DNA from: Streptomyces diastaticus subsp. diastaticus
Lineage (GTDB): Bacteria > Actinomycetota > Actinomycetes > Streptomycetales > Streptomycetaceae
Direction: 5' to 3'
Length of the DNA: 64,000 bases
Assembly: GCF_011170125.1 (NCBI RefSeq)
Contig: NZ_BLLN01000002.1
Span: forward strand, 372,001-436,000
Of this stretch, positions 36,692-46,379 are shown piece by piece. The notes beneath the pieces are model-generated. The model worked only from the letters and a program-made list of their open reading frames with translations, ran no database searches and was not told where the DNA came from. Each line of letters opens with the position of its first letter. Position 1 is the first letter of the stretch. A program made the translations under genes and the position numbers.

Positions 36692-37207
36692 GTGCCGACC
36701 GGACCCCAGCACGACCGGCCCCAGCAGCGCGGACGGCAACTCCGGCCGGTCCTGCCGGCCCCGCGGCGACAGCGCGTCGAGGCGCGCGCCGACCGCACCA
36801 TGGACCGCCCGGCCGCCGCCGTCTGGCGGGAGATCGCCGACTTCCCCGCGCTGGCCGCCTGGCACCCGGGCATCGCCTCCAGCACCGCCCACCCCGACGA
36901 TCCGTACCTGCGCGAGCTGGTCACCACCGACGGCACCCGGCTCACCGAGACACTCCTGAGCAGCGACGACACCCGGATGATCCAGGAGTACGCCTTCACC
37001 AGCCACCCCTTCCCGGCCGTCGATCACCGGGGGCGCATCGAGGTCCGCCCCGAGGGGGGCACCCGCTGCTCGGTCACCTGGACGGCCACCTTCCGCCCCC
37101 TGGGCCCCGACGGGGCCGCCTTGGCCGCCCAGTTCGAGGACGGCGTGTTCGAGCCGGGGCTGGAGGCGCTGGCCACCCGCGGCCGGGACGTGCCGGACAG
37201 GTCCTAG
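36692..37207 (+). CDS. SRPBCC (polyketide cyclase-like) family protein
   Basis: A 171-residue protein with an SRPBCC helix-grip fold: RPAAAVWREIADFPALAAWHPGI is the typical first helix and strand (seen in two parts), ending with a long C-terminal helix (FEDGVFEPGLEALA). These proteins bind hydrophobic ligands in a deep pocket. GTG 36692 has CAGGAGA six to eight bases upstream, although the first 35 residues are Arg/Pro-rich and a shorter start is possible. Its stop abuts the IS481-like fragment, so the 3' end may have been altered by that insertion. Confidence 0.78.
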   Translation: MPTGPQHDRPQQRGRQLRPVLPAPRRQRVEARADRTMDRPAAAVWREIADFPALAAWHPGIASSTAHPDDPYLRELVTTDGTRLTETLLSSDDTRMIQEYAFTSHPFPAVDHRGRIEVRPEGGTRCSVTWTATFRPLGPDGAALAAQFEDGVFEPGLEALATRGRDVPDRS

Positions 37208-37400
37208 GTGTATTGATCATGAGCGTTGTCAACGCTGGTGGCTTGATCAGTACACCTGTGTTGACCCGCAGCGTTGTTGACGCGGCTGATCGGTGGCCGG
37301 CCTCCGAGTGCGGTGTGGCAGCGGTGGTGGTCGTAGGTGTGCAGGAAGTCTGCCAGGGCCCGGTCGCGTACCGCGTCGGAGCGGGCGCGGGGCCCGCACG
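37208..37400 (-). mobile_element. IS481-family transposase 3' remnant
   Basis: On the minus strand the sequence encodes RALADFLHTYDHHRCHTALG and GRPPISRVNNAAGQ, the conserved C-terminal end of IS481-type DDE transposases. Only about 45 residues remain; the catalytic core is missing. The likely element end (37208-37257) contains TGTATTGATCA paired with TGATCAGTACA, and an internal AGCGTTG/CAACGCT palindrome. The element is dead. Confidence 0.8.
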
Positions 37401-37569
37401 GGGAGGACGGGGACACCCGGGCGCGGAGCCGGCCCCGACGAGGCGAGTCTCCGAGGGAGCGGGCAAGGCCGGGACGCGCCGGGACGGCGGATGCCGTCCG
37501 GCTGCCGGCGAGCAGCTGAGCCAGGGCACCGGAACGCCCGCGGGCGAAGGCGGACGGGCACGCGAGGGC

Positions 37570-38430
37570 CTACTGCGCGGCCGCCGCCTCCCGCAGGAAC
37601 TCCTCCACCACCCGCACGAACTCCTCCGGCCGCTCCATCGGCGCGAAGTGCCCGGCGTCCGGCAGGGAGACGGCGCGGCCCCCTGGCGCGGACGAGGCCA
37701 CGTGCTGTGCCTGGGCGATGAGTTCGGGCAGGTCGAGGGCGCCGTGGACGGCGAGGACCGGGACGGTGAGGTCGGCGGCGCGCCCCGGCAGGTCGGCGAC
37801 CGGGACGTGGTGGTCGGGCTCGTCCGGGGAGTGCTTGCCGAGCGTACGCGTCCCGGCGGCCCGCAGCCGTGCCAGCAGTTCGAGCCCCACGTCCGCCGGC
37901 TGACGGTCCGGACCGACGGCCCAGTACGCGAAGTGCTCGGCCCAGCCGGGCAGGTCCCCGGCGGCGAGGGCGGCCTGCTGCCGGGCCGCGTGCTCCACCG
38001 CCCACGGGGTCCGCAGGTCGGCGTTGCGCCCGGTGCCGCCGCCGCTGACGACCAGGGCGCGGACGAGCCCGGGGTGCTCCAGTGCGGTGGAGACGGCGAT
38101 GTCGGCGCCCATGGAACAGCCGATCAGTACGGCGGGGCCGGTGCCGAGGTGCCGGAGCAGGGCGGCCAGGTCGTCGGCCTGCCGGAAGGGGCGCGAGGCG
38201 TTGGCGGAGGCTCCGTGGCCGCGCGCGTCCGGGGCGATGACGCGGTGGCGGCCGGCCAGCAGCGGCACGACCTCGCTCCACAGCGTGTGGTCGGTCAAGC
38301 CCGGGTGCAGCAGGACGAGAGCGGGGGCGGACTCGCCGGTCGGCGGGGCCCCGGTGTCGAGGTGGGCGAGGTCGCCGTCGCCGGAGGCGAAGAGCGCGGG
38401 AGAGCCGTCGTACTGCGTGTTTCGCGTCAT
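37570..38430 (-). CDS. Alpha/beta-hydrolase, MarR-linked
   Basis: A 286-residue alpha/beta-hydrolase: oxyanion region LLHPGLTDHTLW, PDARGHGAS, nucleophile elbow GCSMGADIA (Ser in CSMG), acidic residue in HGALDLPE and His in DAGHFAPMERP. Related enzymes include 3-oxoadipate enol-lactonases, epoxide hydrolases and haloperoxidase-like esterases. ATG 38430 is preferred; an ATG at 38478 would add 16 residues but lies across a MarR operator. It is divergent from a MarR-family gene with two near-identical operators in between, so it is probably induced by a small aromatic or similar effector (inference). Confidence 0.88.
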   Translation of the reverse strand: MTRNTQYDGSPALFASGDGDLAHLDTGAPPTGESAPALVLLHPGLTDHTLWSEVVPLLAGRHRVIAPDARGHGASANASRPFRQADDLAALLRHLGTGPAVLIGCSMGADIAVSTALEHPGLVRALVVSGGGTGRNADLRTPWAVEHAARQQAALAAGDLPGWAEHFAYWAVGPDRQPADVGLELLARLRAAGTRTLGKHSPDEPDHHVPVADLPGRAADLTVPVLAVHGALDLPELIAQAQHVASSAPGGRAVSLPDAGHFAPMERPEEFVRVVEEFLREAAAAQ

Positions 38431-38446
38431 GACAACCAAGGTGTCA
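38430..38446. promoter_or_regulatory. MarR-type operator 1
   Basis: Imperfect inverted repeat TGACAACCAAGGTGTCA (7 + 3 + 7, one mismatch pair) at the start codon of the hydrolase gene. Same half-site as operator 2, centred 31 bp away, i.e. about three helical turns, so two dimers could sit on the same DNA face. Confidence 0.75.
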
Positions 38447-38460
38447 TGAGAGAGATATTT

Positions 38461-38477
38461 TGACAACTGGGTTGTCA
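38461..38477. promoter_or_regulatory. MarR-type operator 2
   Basis: Perfect inverted repeat TGACAACTGGGTTGTCA (TGACAAC, 3-base spacer, GTTGTCA) in the intergenic region of the divergent hydrolase and MarR genes. It overlaps a TTGACA -35-like element read toward the MarR gene. Confidence 0.85.
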
Positions 38478-38519
38478 TTTTGGGTTCCGGCCGGCTCTCG
38501 TCGGTGCCACCATGACCAG

Positions 38520-39026
38520 GTGACCGACTCCCCCCGCCCCGCCTCCGCCGACCCCCTGCCGCCCGAACAGCTCGCCGACCGCCTGATGGAGGTCTTCGCC
38601 CTGGTCGGACCCCTGTACCGGCGGGTGCAGCGCAAGATCGAGCAGGACAACGCCGCCCAGGGTGTCTCGGCCGGCGTCCGCGCCGTCCTCGACCTGCTGC
38701 ACACCCACGGCGACCTGACCGTCCCGCAGATGGGCCGGCTCCAGTCGATCAGCCGCCAGTTCGTCCAGCGGATGACCAACGAGGCCGCCGCCCGCGACTG
38801 GGTCACCACCCTCCCGAACCCCGCCCACCAGCGCTCCCCCCTGGTCCACCTCACCGGCACCGGCCGCGCCGCCATCGAGGCCATCACCCACCGCGAGAAG
38901 GCGATGCTCGCCCAGATCCCCGGCGGCATCACCGACGCCGAGGTGGACGCGTGCCTGCGGGTACTGGGGCGGATGGTGGCGGGGTTCGCCGAGGTCGAGC
39001 AGGCAGGCGCGGGGACGACGGACTGA
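38520..39026 (+). CDS. MarR-family transcriptional regulator
   Basis: A 168-residue MarR regulator. The winged HTH is centred on LTVPQMGRLQSISRQFVQRM and the wing includes NPAHQRSPLVHLTGTGRAAI. N- and C-terminal helices form the dimer interface. GTG 38520 has no obvious ribosome binding site and may be close to leaderless. It is divergent from the hydrolase gene and should bind the two inverted repeats in the gap. Confidence 0.9.
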   Translation: MTDSPRPASADPLPPEQLADRLMEVFALVGPLYRRVQRKIEQDNAAQGVSAGVRAVLDLLHTHGDLTVPQMGRLQSISRQFVQRMTNEAAARDWVTTLPNPAHQRSPLVHLTGTGRAAIEAITHREKAMLAQIPGGITDAEVDACLRVLGRMVAGFAEVEQAGAGTTD

Positions 39027-39078
39027 CCCGCCGCGCCCGCCGCGCCCTGTTCGACCGGGCCGTCGTCGCCCACGGCGG

Positions 39079-39207
39079 GCGTACGCCGGCGGCTGGGGCG
39101 ACCTCACCACCGCCACGGTCGCCGGCCTCCTCGGCCGCCCGCCGCGCGGCGTGGCCGGCTTCGCCCGCGCCCACGCCGCGGCGCTCATCCCGCCCGCCGG
39201 CGGCTGA
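39079..39207 (+). pseudogene. C-terminal relic of an NmrA/NAD(P)-binding oxidoreductase
   Basis: Encodes AYAGGWGDLTTATVAGLLGR and then PPRGVAGFARAHAAALIPP before a TGA at 39205. This closely resembles the last 40 residues of NmrA-like quinone oxidoreductases (pattern AxAxGxxxxVTxxVxxLTGRPPxxFAEFxRxH). No Rossmann fold or start is present upstream; the MarR gene occupies that position. A truncated gene end, probably left from a deletion. Confidence 0.55.
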
Positions 39208-39211
39208 GAGC

Positions 39212-40474
39212 TCACTCCGCCTCCGCCCGCCGCAGCCGCTTCGCCACCGCCTGCCGCGCCCCGCGCCACTTCTTCCACACCCAGCGCTGGGCGCGGGCCA
39301 GGCGGGGGTAGCGGTCGCGCTGGCGGCGGGCGGAACGGTCGAGTTCCTCGGCCAGGCGCATCGAACGCTTCTCCACGTCCAGTTCGTCGAGGACGCGGTC
39401 GATGTCGGTGAGCAGGGCGCCGTGCAACTGCCACTGGCGGGGGTGCTCCTGGACGTGTTCGAGGAGGAGGGTGGCGACGTGTTCCCGGCTGGTGCGGGCC
39501 GCCGACAACTCCGTGAGCAGGAAGGTCTCGGCCTCGTCGGCGTCCTTGCTGACCTGGGCCGTGATGAGGACGGCGAAGCTGTCGATGGCCCCGGCCATGT
39601 TGATGAAGACGTCCTGGAGCGCGGTCGCCGTCTCCTCGGGGAAGAGCGACTCGTCGGCGCGTTCGCGGGCCAGGTCGGTGAGGGTGCGGGCGGTCACCCG
39701 CAGCACCACCGCGATGATCTCCAGGGTGTCCAGGCCGGTGCGCAGCACCACCCGGGAGAGCAGGCCCTCGCGGACCCGCGGGTTGAAGCGGAGGCTGTCC
39801 ACCGCGCGGTCGAGGGACTCGTCGACCTCGGCGATGTCGTGGTTCAGGTCGCGCGCCTCGTGGAGCCGGGCGGCGGCCCGCTCGACCGGGGTGTGGCCCG
39901 CCACCTCCTCCCCGATGTCGACCAGCAGGTCCTTCATCCGCGAGGCCAGGTCCTCGATGGACTCGCTCGCCGAGGAGACCCAGACGGGCGGCACGAAGAC
40001 GAAGTTGAAGAGCAGGCCGACCCCGGCACCGACCAGTGTCTCCAGGACCCGGGAGAGGGCGAGGTCGGTGGCGTGCGAGACGCCGAGGACCAGCATGGCC
40101 GAGATGGCGACCTCGCGGACGAACTCCTCCACCCGCACCAGGTGGCCCAGTGCCAGCGCCGTGATGATCAGCAGCCCGAGGCTCCACCAGCTCAGCCCGA
40201 CCAGCGCACTGAAGCCGACCGCGATCAGCACGCCCGCCACCACGGCGTTGACCCGGCGGATGCCGCTGGTGAGGGTGGCGAAGAGGGTGACCTGGACGAC
40301 GAGCAGAGCGGTCAGCGGCGCGAGCAGCGGCGGCGGCCTGTTCCCCAGCAGCCACACCGCCACCACGTAGGCGAAGGTCGCGGCGGCGGCGGAGCGGACC
40401 GTCTGCATGATGGTCGGGCTGTTGCGCCACCGGTTGAGTGCCGCCAACGGTCGGTAGGAACGGAGAGGGCGCAT
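39212..40474 (-). CDS. FUSC/ArAE-family membrane protein
   Basis: A 420-residue protein: the N-terminal half has about six hydrophobic segments (for example TFAYVVAVWLLG, LLVVQVTLFATL, VVAGVLIAVGFSALVGL, LGLLIITALALGHL), the C-terminal half is a long charged helical cytoplasmic domain. This is the aromatic acid exporter/FUSC family, involved in efflux of aromatic acids or in membrane stress. The ATG at 40474 begins just before the first conserved basic stretch. A neighbouring MarR system for aromatic-type ligands makes an efflux role plausible (inference). Confidence 0.85.
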   Translation of the reverse strand: MRPLRSYRPLAALNRWRNSPTIMQTVRSAAAATFAYVVAVWLLGNRPPPLLAPLTALLVVQVTLFATLTSGIRRVNAVVAGVLIAVGFSALVGLSWWSLGLLIITALALGHLVRVEEFVREVAISAMLVLGVSHATDLALSRVLETLVGAGVGLLFNFVFVPPVWVSSASESIEDLASRMKDLLVDIGEEVAGHTPVERAAARLHEARDLNHDIAEVDESLDRAVDSLRFNPRVREGLLSRVVLRTGLDTLEIIAVVLRVTARTLTDLARERADESLFPEETATALQDVFINMAGAIDSFAVLITAQVSKDADEAETFLLTELSAARTSREHVATLLLEHVQEHPRQWQLHGALLTDIDRVLDELDVEKRSMRLAEELDRSARRQRDRYPRLARAQRWVWKKWRGARQAVAKRLRRAEAE

Positions 40475-40663
40475 CCCGTACGTCTTCCCGCCCCGGACCG
40501 CCCCGGTCTTCGGCCACTCGGGTGGAACGGGATGCGGCCAGGTGGGGCGGGGACGGGCACGTGGTACTCACTCCGGTGGCCGGTACGCGCGCCGGCCTGT
40601 CGGCACGTCACGGCCTGTACGGAACTCGCCCCGCCGCCGCCCGCGCCTCCCTAGGCTGCCCGC

Positions 40664-41218
40664 ATGACGACTTCCCAGCGCTACGCCGCCCTGTTGCGCG
40701 GCATCAACGTCGGCGGCCACAAGAAGGTCCCCATGGCCGAGCTGCGGGCCCTGCTCACCGAGCTGGGCCACGGTGACGTGCGGACCCACCTGCAGAGCGG
40801 CAACGCCGCCTTCACCAGCGCCGGCACCGACCCGGACGCCCTCGCCGCCCAGCTCGCCGAAGCCCTGCGTGAGCGCTTCGGCTTCGAGGTGGGCGTCCTC
40901 GTCCGCGACCACGCCTACCTCCAGGCGCTCATCGACGCCTGCCCCTTCCCGGCGGCCGAGTTGGAGGCGAAGCAGTTGCACATCACCTACCTGTCCCGCT
41001 CCGTCACCCCGGACGAACTCACCCGGCTCGACGCGGCCTCCTTCCTCCCCGAGGAGTACCGCCCGGGCGACCGCGCCCTCTACCTGCACACCCCCGAGGG
41101 CCTCGGCCGCTCCCGCCTCGCCGACCCCCTCTCCCGGGCCATCCCGGCCTCGGCCGGCCCCGCCACCACCCGCAACTGGAACACGGTCGTCAAGCTGGCG
41201 GAACTGACGGGGGTTTGA
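40664..41218 (+). CDS. DUF1697 protein
   Basis: A 184-residue DUF1697 protein. Family hallmarks: YAALLRGINVGGHKKVPMAEL at the N-terminus (seen in two parts), VRTHLQSGNAAF, a middle basic segment and the C-terminal TTRNWNTVVKLAEL. The length is the family norm. Function unknown; the family is widespread in bacteria. ATG 40664 is the natural start. Convergent with the SCO6745-like gene, 16 bp between stops. Confidence 0.93.
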   Translation: MTTSQRYAALLRGINVGGHKKVPMAELRALLTELGHGDVRTHLQSGNAAFTSAGTDPDALAAQLAEALRERFGFEVGVLVRDHAYLQALIDACPFPAAELEAKQLHITYLSRSVTPDELTRLDAASFLPEEYRPGDRALYLHTPEGLGRSRLADPLSRAIPASAGPATTRNWNTVVKLAELTGV

Positions 41219-41234
41219 GCGCCGGGCGCGCCGG

Positions 41235-42161
41235 TCAGACCTTGCCGATGCCCAGCGTGTTCTCGGCCGGGAGCAGGCCCGAGGCGATGGCCGCCAGCCA
41301 GAGCGGCTCCAGGGCCGTGACCAGCCGGCCGCGTTCGGCGTCGGTCAGCGCGCGCCAGGGTGCCGCCGCCAGTGCGTCGGTGCGCCGCTCGACCGCGCCG
41401 CGCAGGGCCCGGCCCGCCTCGGTGGCCGCACCGTCCGCGTCGACCAGGCCGCGCGCCACCAGCCGGCCCCGGGCCGCCGCCCACTCGGCGGGGCTCCAGC
41501 CCCGGCTCGCGAACACCTCCGCCGGTGCGGCGCCCACCGCCGCGAAGGAGACCAGCGACTCGACCGGATCGAGCCCGGCCTCCCGCAGCGCGGCCAGGTG
41601 CCCGTCGCCCCGGTACTCGCGGAGCACGGTCGCCGCCTGCCACAGGGCGGCGGCCGGTTCGCGCGGCCAGGGGAGGGCCGCGTTGGCCGCGCCGAGCGGG
41701 CCGCCGGCGCCCTCGGCCCCGGCCGACCCGGCCGCCTCGGCGACCCGGCGGGCCAGGACGGCGGCCTCCGTGACGCCGGGTCCGTGCGCGTCAGGGCCGA
41801 GGAGCCCCGCGTACGTCCGGCGGACCGCGCGGTCCCGTGCCGTCAGCACCGCGTCCGGTGCCGCCACCCGCCAGCTCGCGGGGACGTGACGGCGGACCGT
41901 GCCGGGGCTGAAGCTGTGGAACGCGGCGGTCACCTCCTCGGCGCCCACCGGCCCCAGCGGGGCCGCCCGCCACGCGAAGTACGAGGGCCAGCGCTCGGCC
42001 GTGTCGTAGCCGAGCGCCGCCGCCTCCTCGAACGCCTCGGGGGCGTAGTAGAGGACCGCGTGCAACGGCTCCAGGAGGTGCCACATGCGCCGGGCCGCGC
42101 CTCGCTCGCCGTCGCCCACCCCCACCCCCGCGCTCGCACCGTTCGTCGTCCCGCCTGCCAT
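41235..42161 (-). CDS. SCO6745/SalK-family protein
   Basis: A 308-residue mostly helical protein of the Streptomyces SCO6745 family (also called SalK). Visible pattern: ARRMWHLLEPLHAVLYYAPE at the N-terminus (in two parts), then YFAWRAAPLGPVGAEEVTAAF, and winged-helix-like WSPAEWAAARGRLVARGLVD near residue 215. The family is implicated in secondary metabolism loci without known activity. ATG 42161 has GGTGGGG upstream. It shares a promoter region with the divergent TetR-family gene, with a perfect operator-like palindrome between them. Confidence 0.88.
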   Translation of the reverse strand: MAGGTTNGASAGVGVGDGERGAARRMWHLLEPLHAVLYYAPEAFEEAAALGYDTAERWPSYFAWRAAPLGPVGAEEVTAAFHSFSPGTVRRHVPASWRVAAPDAVLTARDRAVRRTYAGLLGPDAHGPGVTEAAVLARRVAEAAGSAGAEGAGGPLGAANAALPWPREPAAALWQAATVLREYRGDGHLAALREAGLDPVESLVSFAAVGAAPAEVFASRGWSPAEWAAARGRLVARGLVDADGAATEAGRALRGAVERRTDALAAAPWRALTDAERGRLVTALEPLWLAAIASGLLPAENTLGIGKV

Positions 42162-42241
42162 GCCGCCCCACCCTCTCCGTCGCTCCTCCGCCGGGCCCCG
42201 CCCGGCCGCGTCCGGCCGTCCGGCCGCCCAGCCGCCCAGCC

Positions 42242-42260
42242 ATCTAGTCACCGACTAGAT
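42242..42260. promoter_or_regulatory. Palindromic operator between SCO6745-like and TetR genes
   Basis: Perfect inverted repeat ATCTAGTC / GACTAGAT with a 3-base spacer (19 bp). A further half-site TCTAG-like CCTAGAT overlaps the TetR start at 42307-42313. The position between divergent genes fits TetR control of both. Confidence 0.85.
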
Positions 42261-42311
42261 CTGGACGTGGAGCCAGACTGCGCCCCACCCCCAGAACTTG
42301 TCAATGCCTAG

Positions 42312-42932
42312 ATGGCGCGTACGCTCCCTTCCATGACCACCGAGCGCGCCGACCGCACCTACCACCACGGCGACCTGCGACGGGCCGTCCTCGCCGCCGC
42401 CGAGGAGGTGATCCGGACCGAGGGGCCGCACGCCCTCTCCCTGCGCGACCTCGCCCGCCGCGCCGGTGTCTCGCACGCCGCCCCCGCCCACCACTTCAAG
42501 GACCGCACGGGCCTGCTCACCGCCTTCGCCACCGAGGGCTGGGCCCTCTTCGCGGCCGCTCTCCAGGCCGCCCCCGACCTCCGCGAACGCGGCGTCGCCC
42601 ACGTCCGGTTCGCCCGCGAGCACCCGGCCCACTTCCAGGTCATGTTCCAGCCCGCCCTGCTCCGCGCCGACGACCCCGCCCTGCGCGCGGCCACCGAGGA
42701 GGCGGCCGCGGCCCTGCGGGCGGGCGTCGCCGGCCTCCCGACCGCCCGGCAGACCTCCGCCACCGCGCCCCACCCCCGCCTCGCCGGCGTCGCGGCCTGG
42801 TCCCTGGCCCACGGTTTCGCCTCCCTCCTCCTCACGGGCAACCTCGGCGACGCCCTGGAGGGCCGCGCCCCGGAGGACGCCTTCCGCGAGGTGGCGGCCA
42901 TGCTCTTCGGCCCGCCGGCGTCCGGCGCCTGA
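42312..42932 (+). CDS. TetR/AcrR-family regulator
   Basis: A 206-residue TetR-family regulator. The HTH spans about residues 30-60 (LSLRDLARRAGVSHAAPAHH), followed by a ligand-binding domain of the TetR_C_33/WHG type (PAHFQVMFQPALL, GVAAWSLAHGFASLLLTG). ATG 42312 has no ribosome binding site and may be leaderless; ATG 42333 is an alternative. It probably controls the divergent SCO6745-like gene through the palindrome at 42242. Confidence 0.9.
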   Translation: MARTLPSMTTERADRTYHHGDLRRAVLAAAEEVIRTEGPHALSLRDLARRAGVSHAAPAHHFKDRTGLLTAFATEGWALFAAALQAAPDLRERGVAHVRFAREHPAHFQVMFQPALLRADDPALRAATEEAAAALRAGVAGLPTARQTSATAPHPRLAGVAAWSLAHGFASLLLTGNLGDALEGRAPEDAFREVAAMLFGPPASGA

Positions 42933-43480
42933 CCTCACGTCACCCCTGATGACGGCCCGCCTGAGGCTGAGGAGGGCGGCGGGCAGCCGGCGCGGAGGGA
43001 CGGGAACGGGAACCGCCGGCCCGGGCCGGCCGGCCGCCGAGCGCCACCGGGCCCGACCGGCGCTCGGCGGCCCGGAGAGGCCGAAGGCGCGGGCACGGCC
43101 CGGGCGTACCGGCGCGCCGCGAGCGACGGCCCGAAAGGGACGGCGCCCCGGGGCGGAGCCGCGTCGGCGCTCCCGGCCCGCCGCCCGTTCCCGAGGCCGG
43201 GGTGCCCGCCGCCGGGGCAGGTGCCCGCCGCCGACGCGCACCCACGCCGCGCCCCGGCTACCGGCGGTGGAGGCCCGGCACCGGCCTTCGGTGCCGCGGA
43301 GTTGCTCGCGCCGACCCCTCGCCCGGACGGCCGCGGGCTGCCTGGCCGTCCTGGCCGCCGTCCGGCACCGCCGCTTCCGTGAGGGGACGGCGCGTCGGCG
43401 GGCTGCCCCCCGCGCCCGCCGCGCGAGGCCGTGACGGAACTCGGTGGCGGCCCCGCCCCATGCCGCCCCACCATGGGCCC
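42933..43480. other. Gene-free GC-rich intergenic region
   Basis: About 550 bases with no credible gene, apart from the hairpin at 43032-43072. Codon positions show no G/C third-position contrast in any frame, and the translations are low-complexity Arg/Pro/Ala. Confidence 0.6.
43032..43072 (+). terminator. Hairpin downstream of the TetR-family gene
   Basis: Perfect 14-bp arms: GGCCGCCGAGCGCC (43032-43045) and GGCGCTCGGCGGCC (43059-43072), 13-base loop, 100 bases after the stop. Probable transcription terminator. Confidence 0.65.
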
Positions 43481-44041
43481 ATGAGCGAAGCATCCGCACG
43501 CTGGACCCGCGCCACCGTCTTCCCGGACATGTGGGTGGACCCCGACGACGACCCGCGTGAGAACGACGGCCCGGGCCCCGAGGGCGAGTTGGCCACCCTC
43601 CAGGACTTCCTGGCGGGTTACCGCCTCACCCTGCGCATGAAGTGCGAGGGCCTCGACGCCGAACAGCTCGCCCGCCGCTCGGTCCCGCCGTCCACCATGT
43701 CCCTGCTCGGCCTGGTCCGGCACCTGGCCGAGGTCGAGCGGGACTGGCGGGGCTGGCTGGACGAGGGCGAGCGGGAGCCGAAGCTGTACGGCGAGCGCGA
43801 CGCCGATTTCCTCGGCGCCGTGGGCGACCCGGCCGAGGTCGAGGCCGCCTTCGCCGCGCTGGAACGGGAACAGGCGGCGACCGACGCCGCCCTCGCCGCC
43901 CACCCGGACCTCGGGGCGCGGGTCGGCGGGGACGGCATCGCCGTCCGCGAGCTGCTGGTCCACCGCGTCGACGAGTACGCCCGCCACTGCGGCCACGCCG
44001 ACCTGCTGCGGGAACGCGTGGACGGGCGAGTGGGGCAGTAG
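43481..44041 (+). CDS. DinB-family DUF664 protein
   Basis: A 186-residue DinB-like four-helix protein, DUF664 subtype. Metal-site candidates are His in LVRHLAEVERDW and the two His near the C-terminal helix (EYARHCGHADLLRE). Actinobacterial members include mycothiol- or bacillithiol-dependent enzymes. ATG 43481 gives the normal length and begins with the family's WTRATVFPDMWVDPDDD. A paralogue lies at 60384, with similar GHADILRELLDG at the C-terminus. Confidence 0.9.
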   Translation: MSEASARWTRATVFPDMWVDPDDDPRENDGPGPEGELATLQDFLAGYRLTLRMKCEGLDAEQLARRSVPPSTMSLLGLVRHLAEVERDWRGWLDEGEREPKLYGERDADFLGAVGDPAEVEAAFAALEREQAATDAALAAHPDLGARVGGDGIAVRELLVHRVDEYARHCGHADLLRERVDGRVGQ

Positions 44042-44071
44042 CGGGCGGGAGCGGACCCGGTGCGGAACCGG

Positions 44072-44557
44072 TCAGAGGGGTGTCTCTCCGTCGACCACCG
44101 CGATCGACCAGCGCACGTCCGGGCTCGCGGGGCGCACCGTCAGGGTCTGCCGTTCGGGGTCCGTGTGGACGACCCCGACGGTGCTCGGGTTCCCGCAGGA
44201 GACCTCGGTCGGGCGCGGGTCGGTACCGAACTCCAGCCGCAGCTTCTCCTTGCCGGTGCAGCTGACGTACACCGTGAAGGCGTCCTCCCCGGGCGTGAAG
44301 GCGGGCAGCCGCCGCGGGCCCGTCCCCGTCCGGGCGGGTATGAGGTGCTCGGCCTTCGCGGGCACCCCCAGGTCTGCCGGCTCCGGGCCGGGGAGCCGCC
44401 GGGGCGCGGCGGCGCCCGGCGGGCCGGAGGCGGCCGCACCCGCCCGGGACGGCCCCGGCGACCCGCTCCCCTCGTCGGTGCCACCGCTCGCGCAGGCGGA
44501 CGACAGCAGCATCAGGGCGGTGACGGCGACCGCCCGTACGCACGGAGGTCTTCTCAT
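44072..44557 (-). CDS. Hypothetical lipoprotein
   Basis: A 161-residue secreted lipoprotein. The signal peptide (MRRPPCVRAVAVTALMLLSS) is followed by the lipobox Cys in SSACASG, then a Ser/Gly/Pro-rich linker and a compact beta-rich domain (FTVYVSCTGKEKLRLEFG, PTEVSCGNP) with two Cys that could pair. The ATG at 44557 is chosen because GGGAG is 6 bases upstream; two codons earlier another ATG abuts that motif. Such small beta proteins are common in Streptomyces; function unknown. Confidence 0.8.
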   Translation of the reverse strand: MRRPPCVRAVAVTALMLLSSACASGGTDEGSGSPGPSRAGAAASGPPGAAAPRRLPGPEPADLGVPAKAEHLIPARTGTGPRRLPAFTPGEDAFTVYVSCTGKEKLRLEFGTDPRPTEVSCGNPSTVGVVHTDPERQTLTVRPASPDVRWSIAVVDGETPL

Positions 44558-44772
44558 GGGCATCTCCCGGGAAGCGGGGTCCGGCCGGGAGCGGCCGGAC
44601 CCCGGTGGCGCCGGTCCGCACCCGATCACCGTCGCGTCCCGAGGAGAACGGCGTGGTCCGGTCTTCGCGGGTGTGCCGCCCCGCCGACACCGGCCGGGCG
44701 GCACACCCGCTCCGTTCCCATCCTCCGCTCCCCCGCTCCGTGGCGGTACCCCCGGTGCGGCCCGGGCCCGGC

Positions 44773-46359
<1,587 letters not shown>

Positions 46360-46379
46360 GAGCCTGGCCAGACCGCCCC

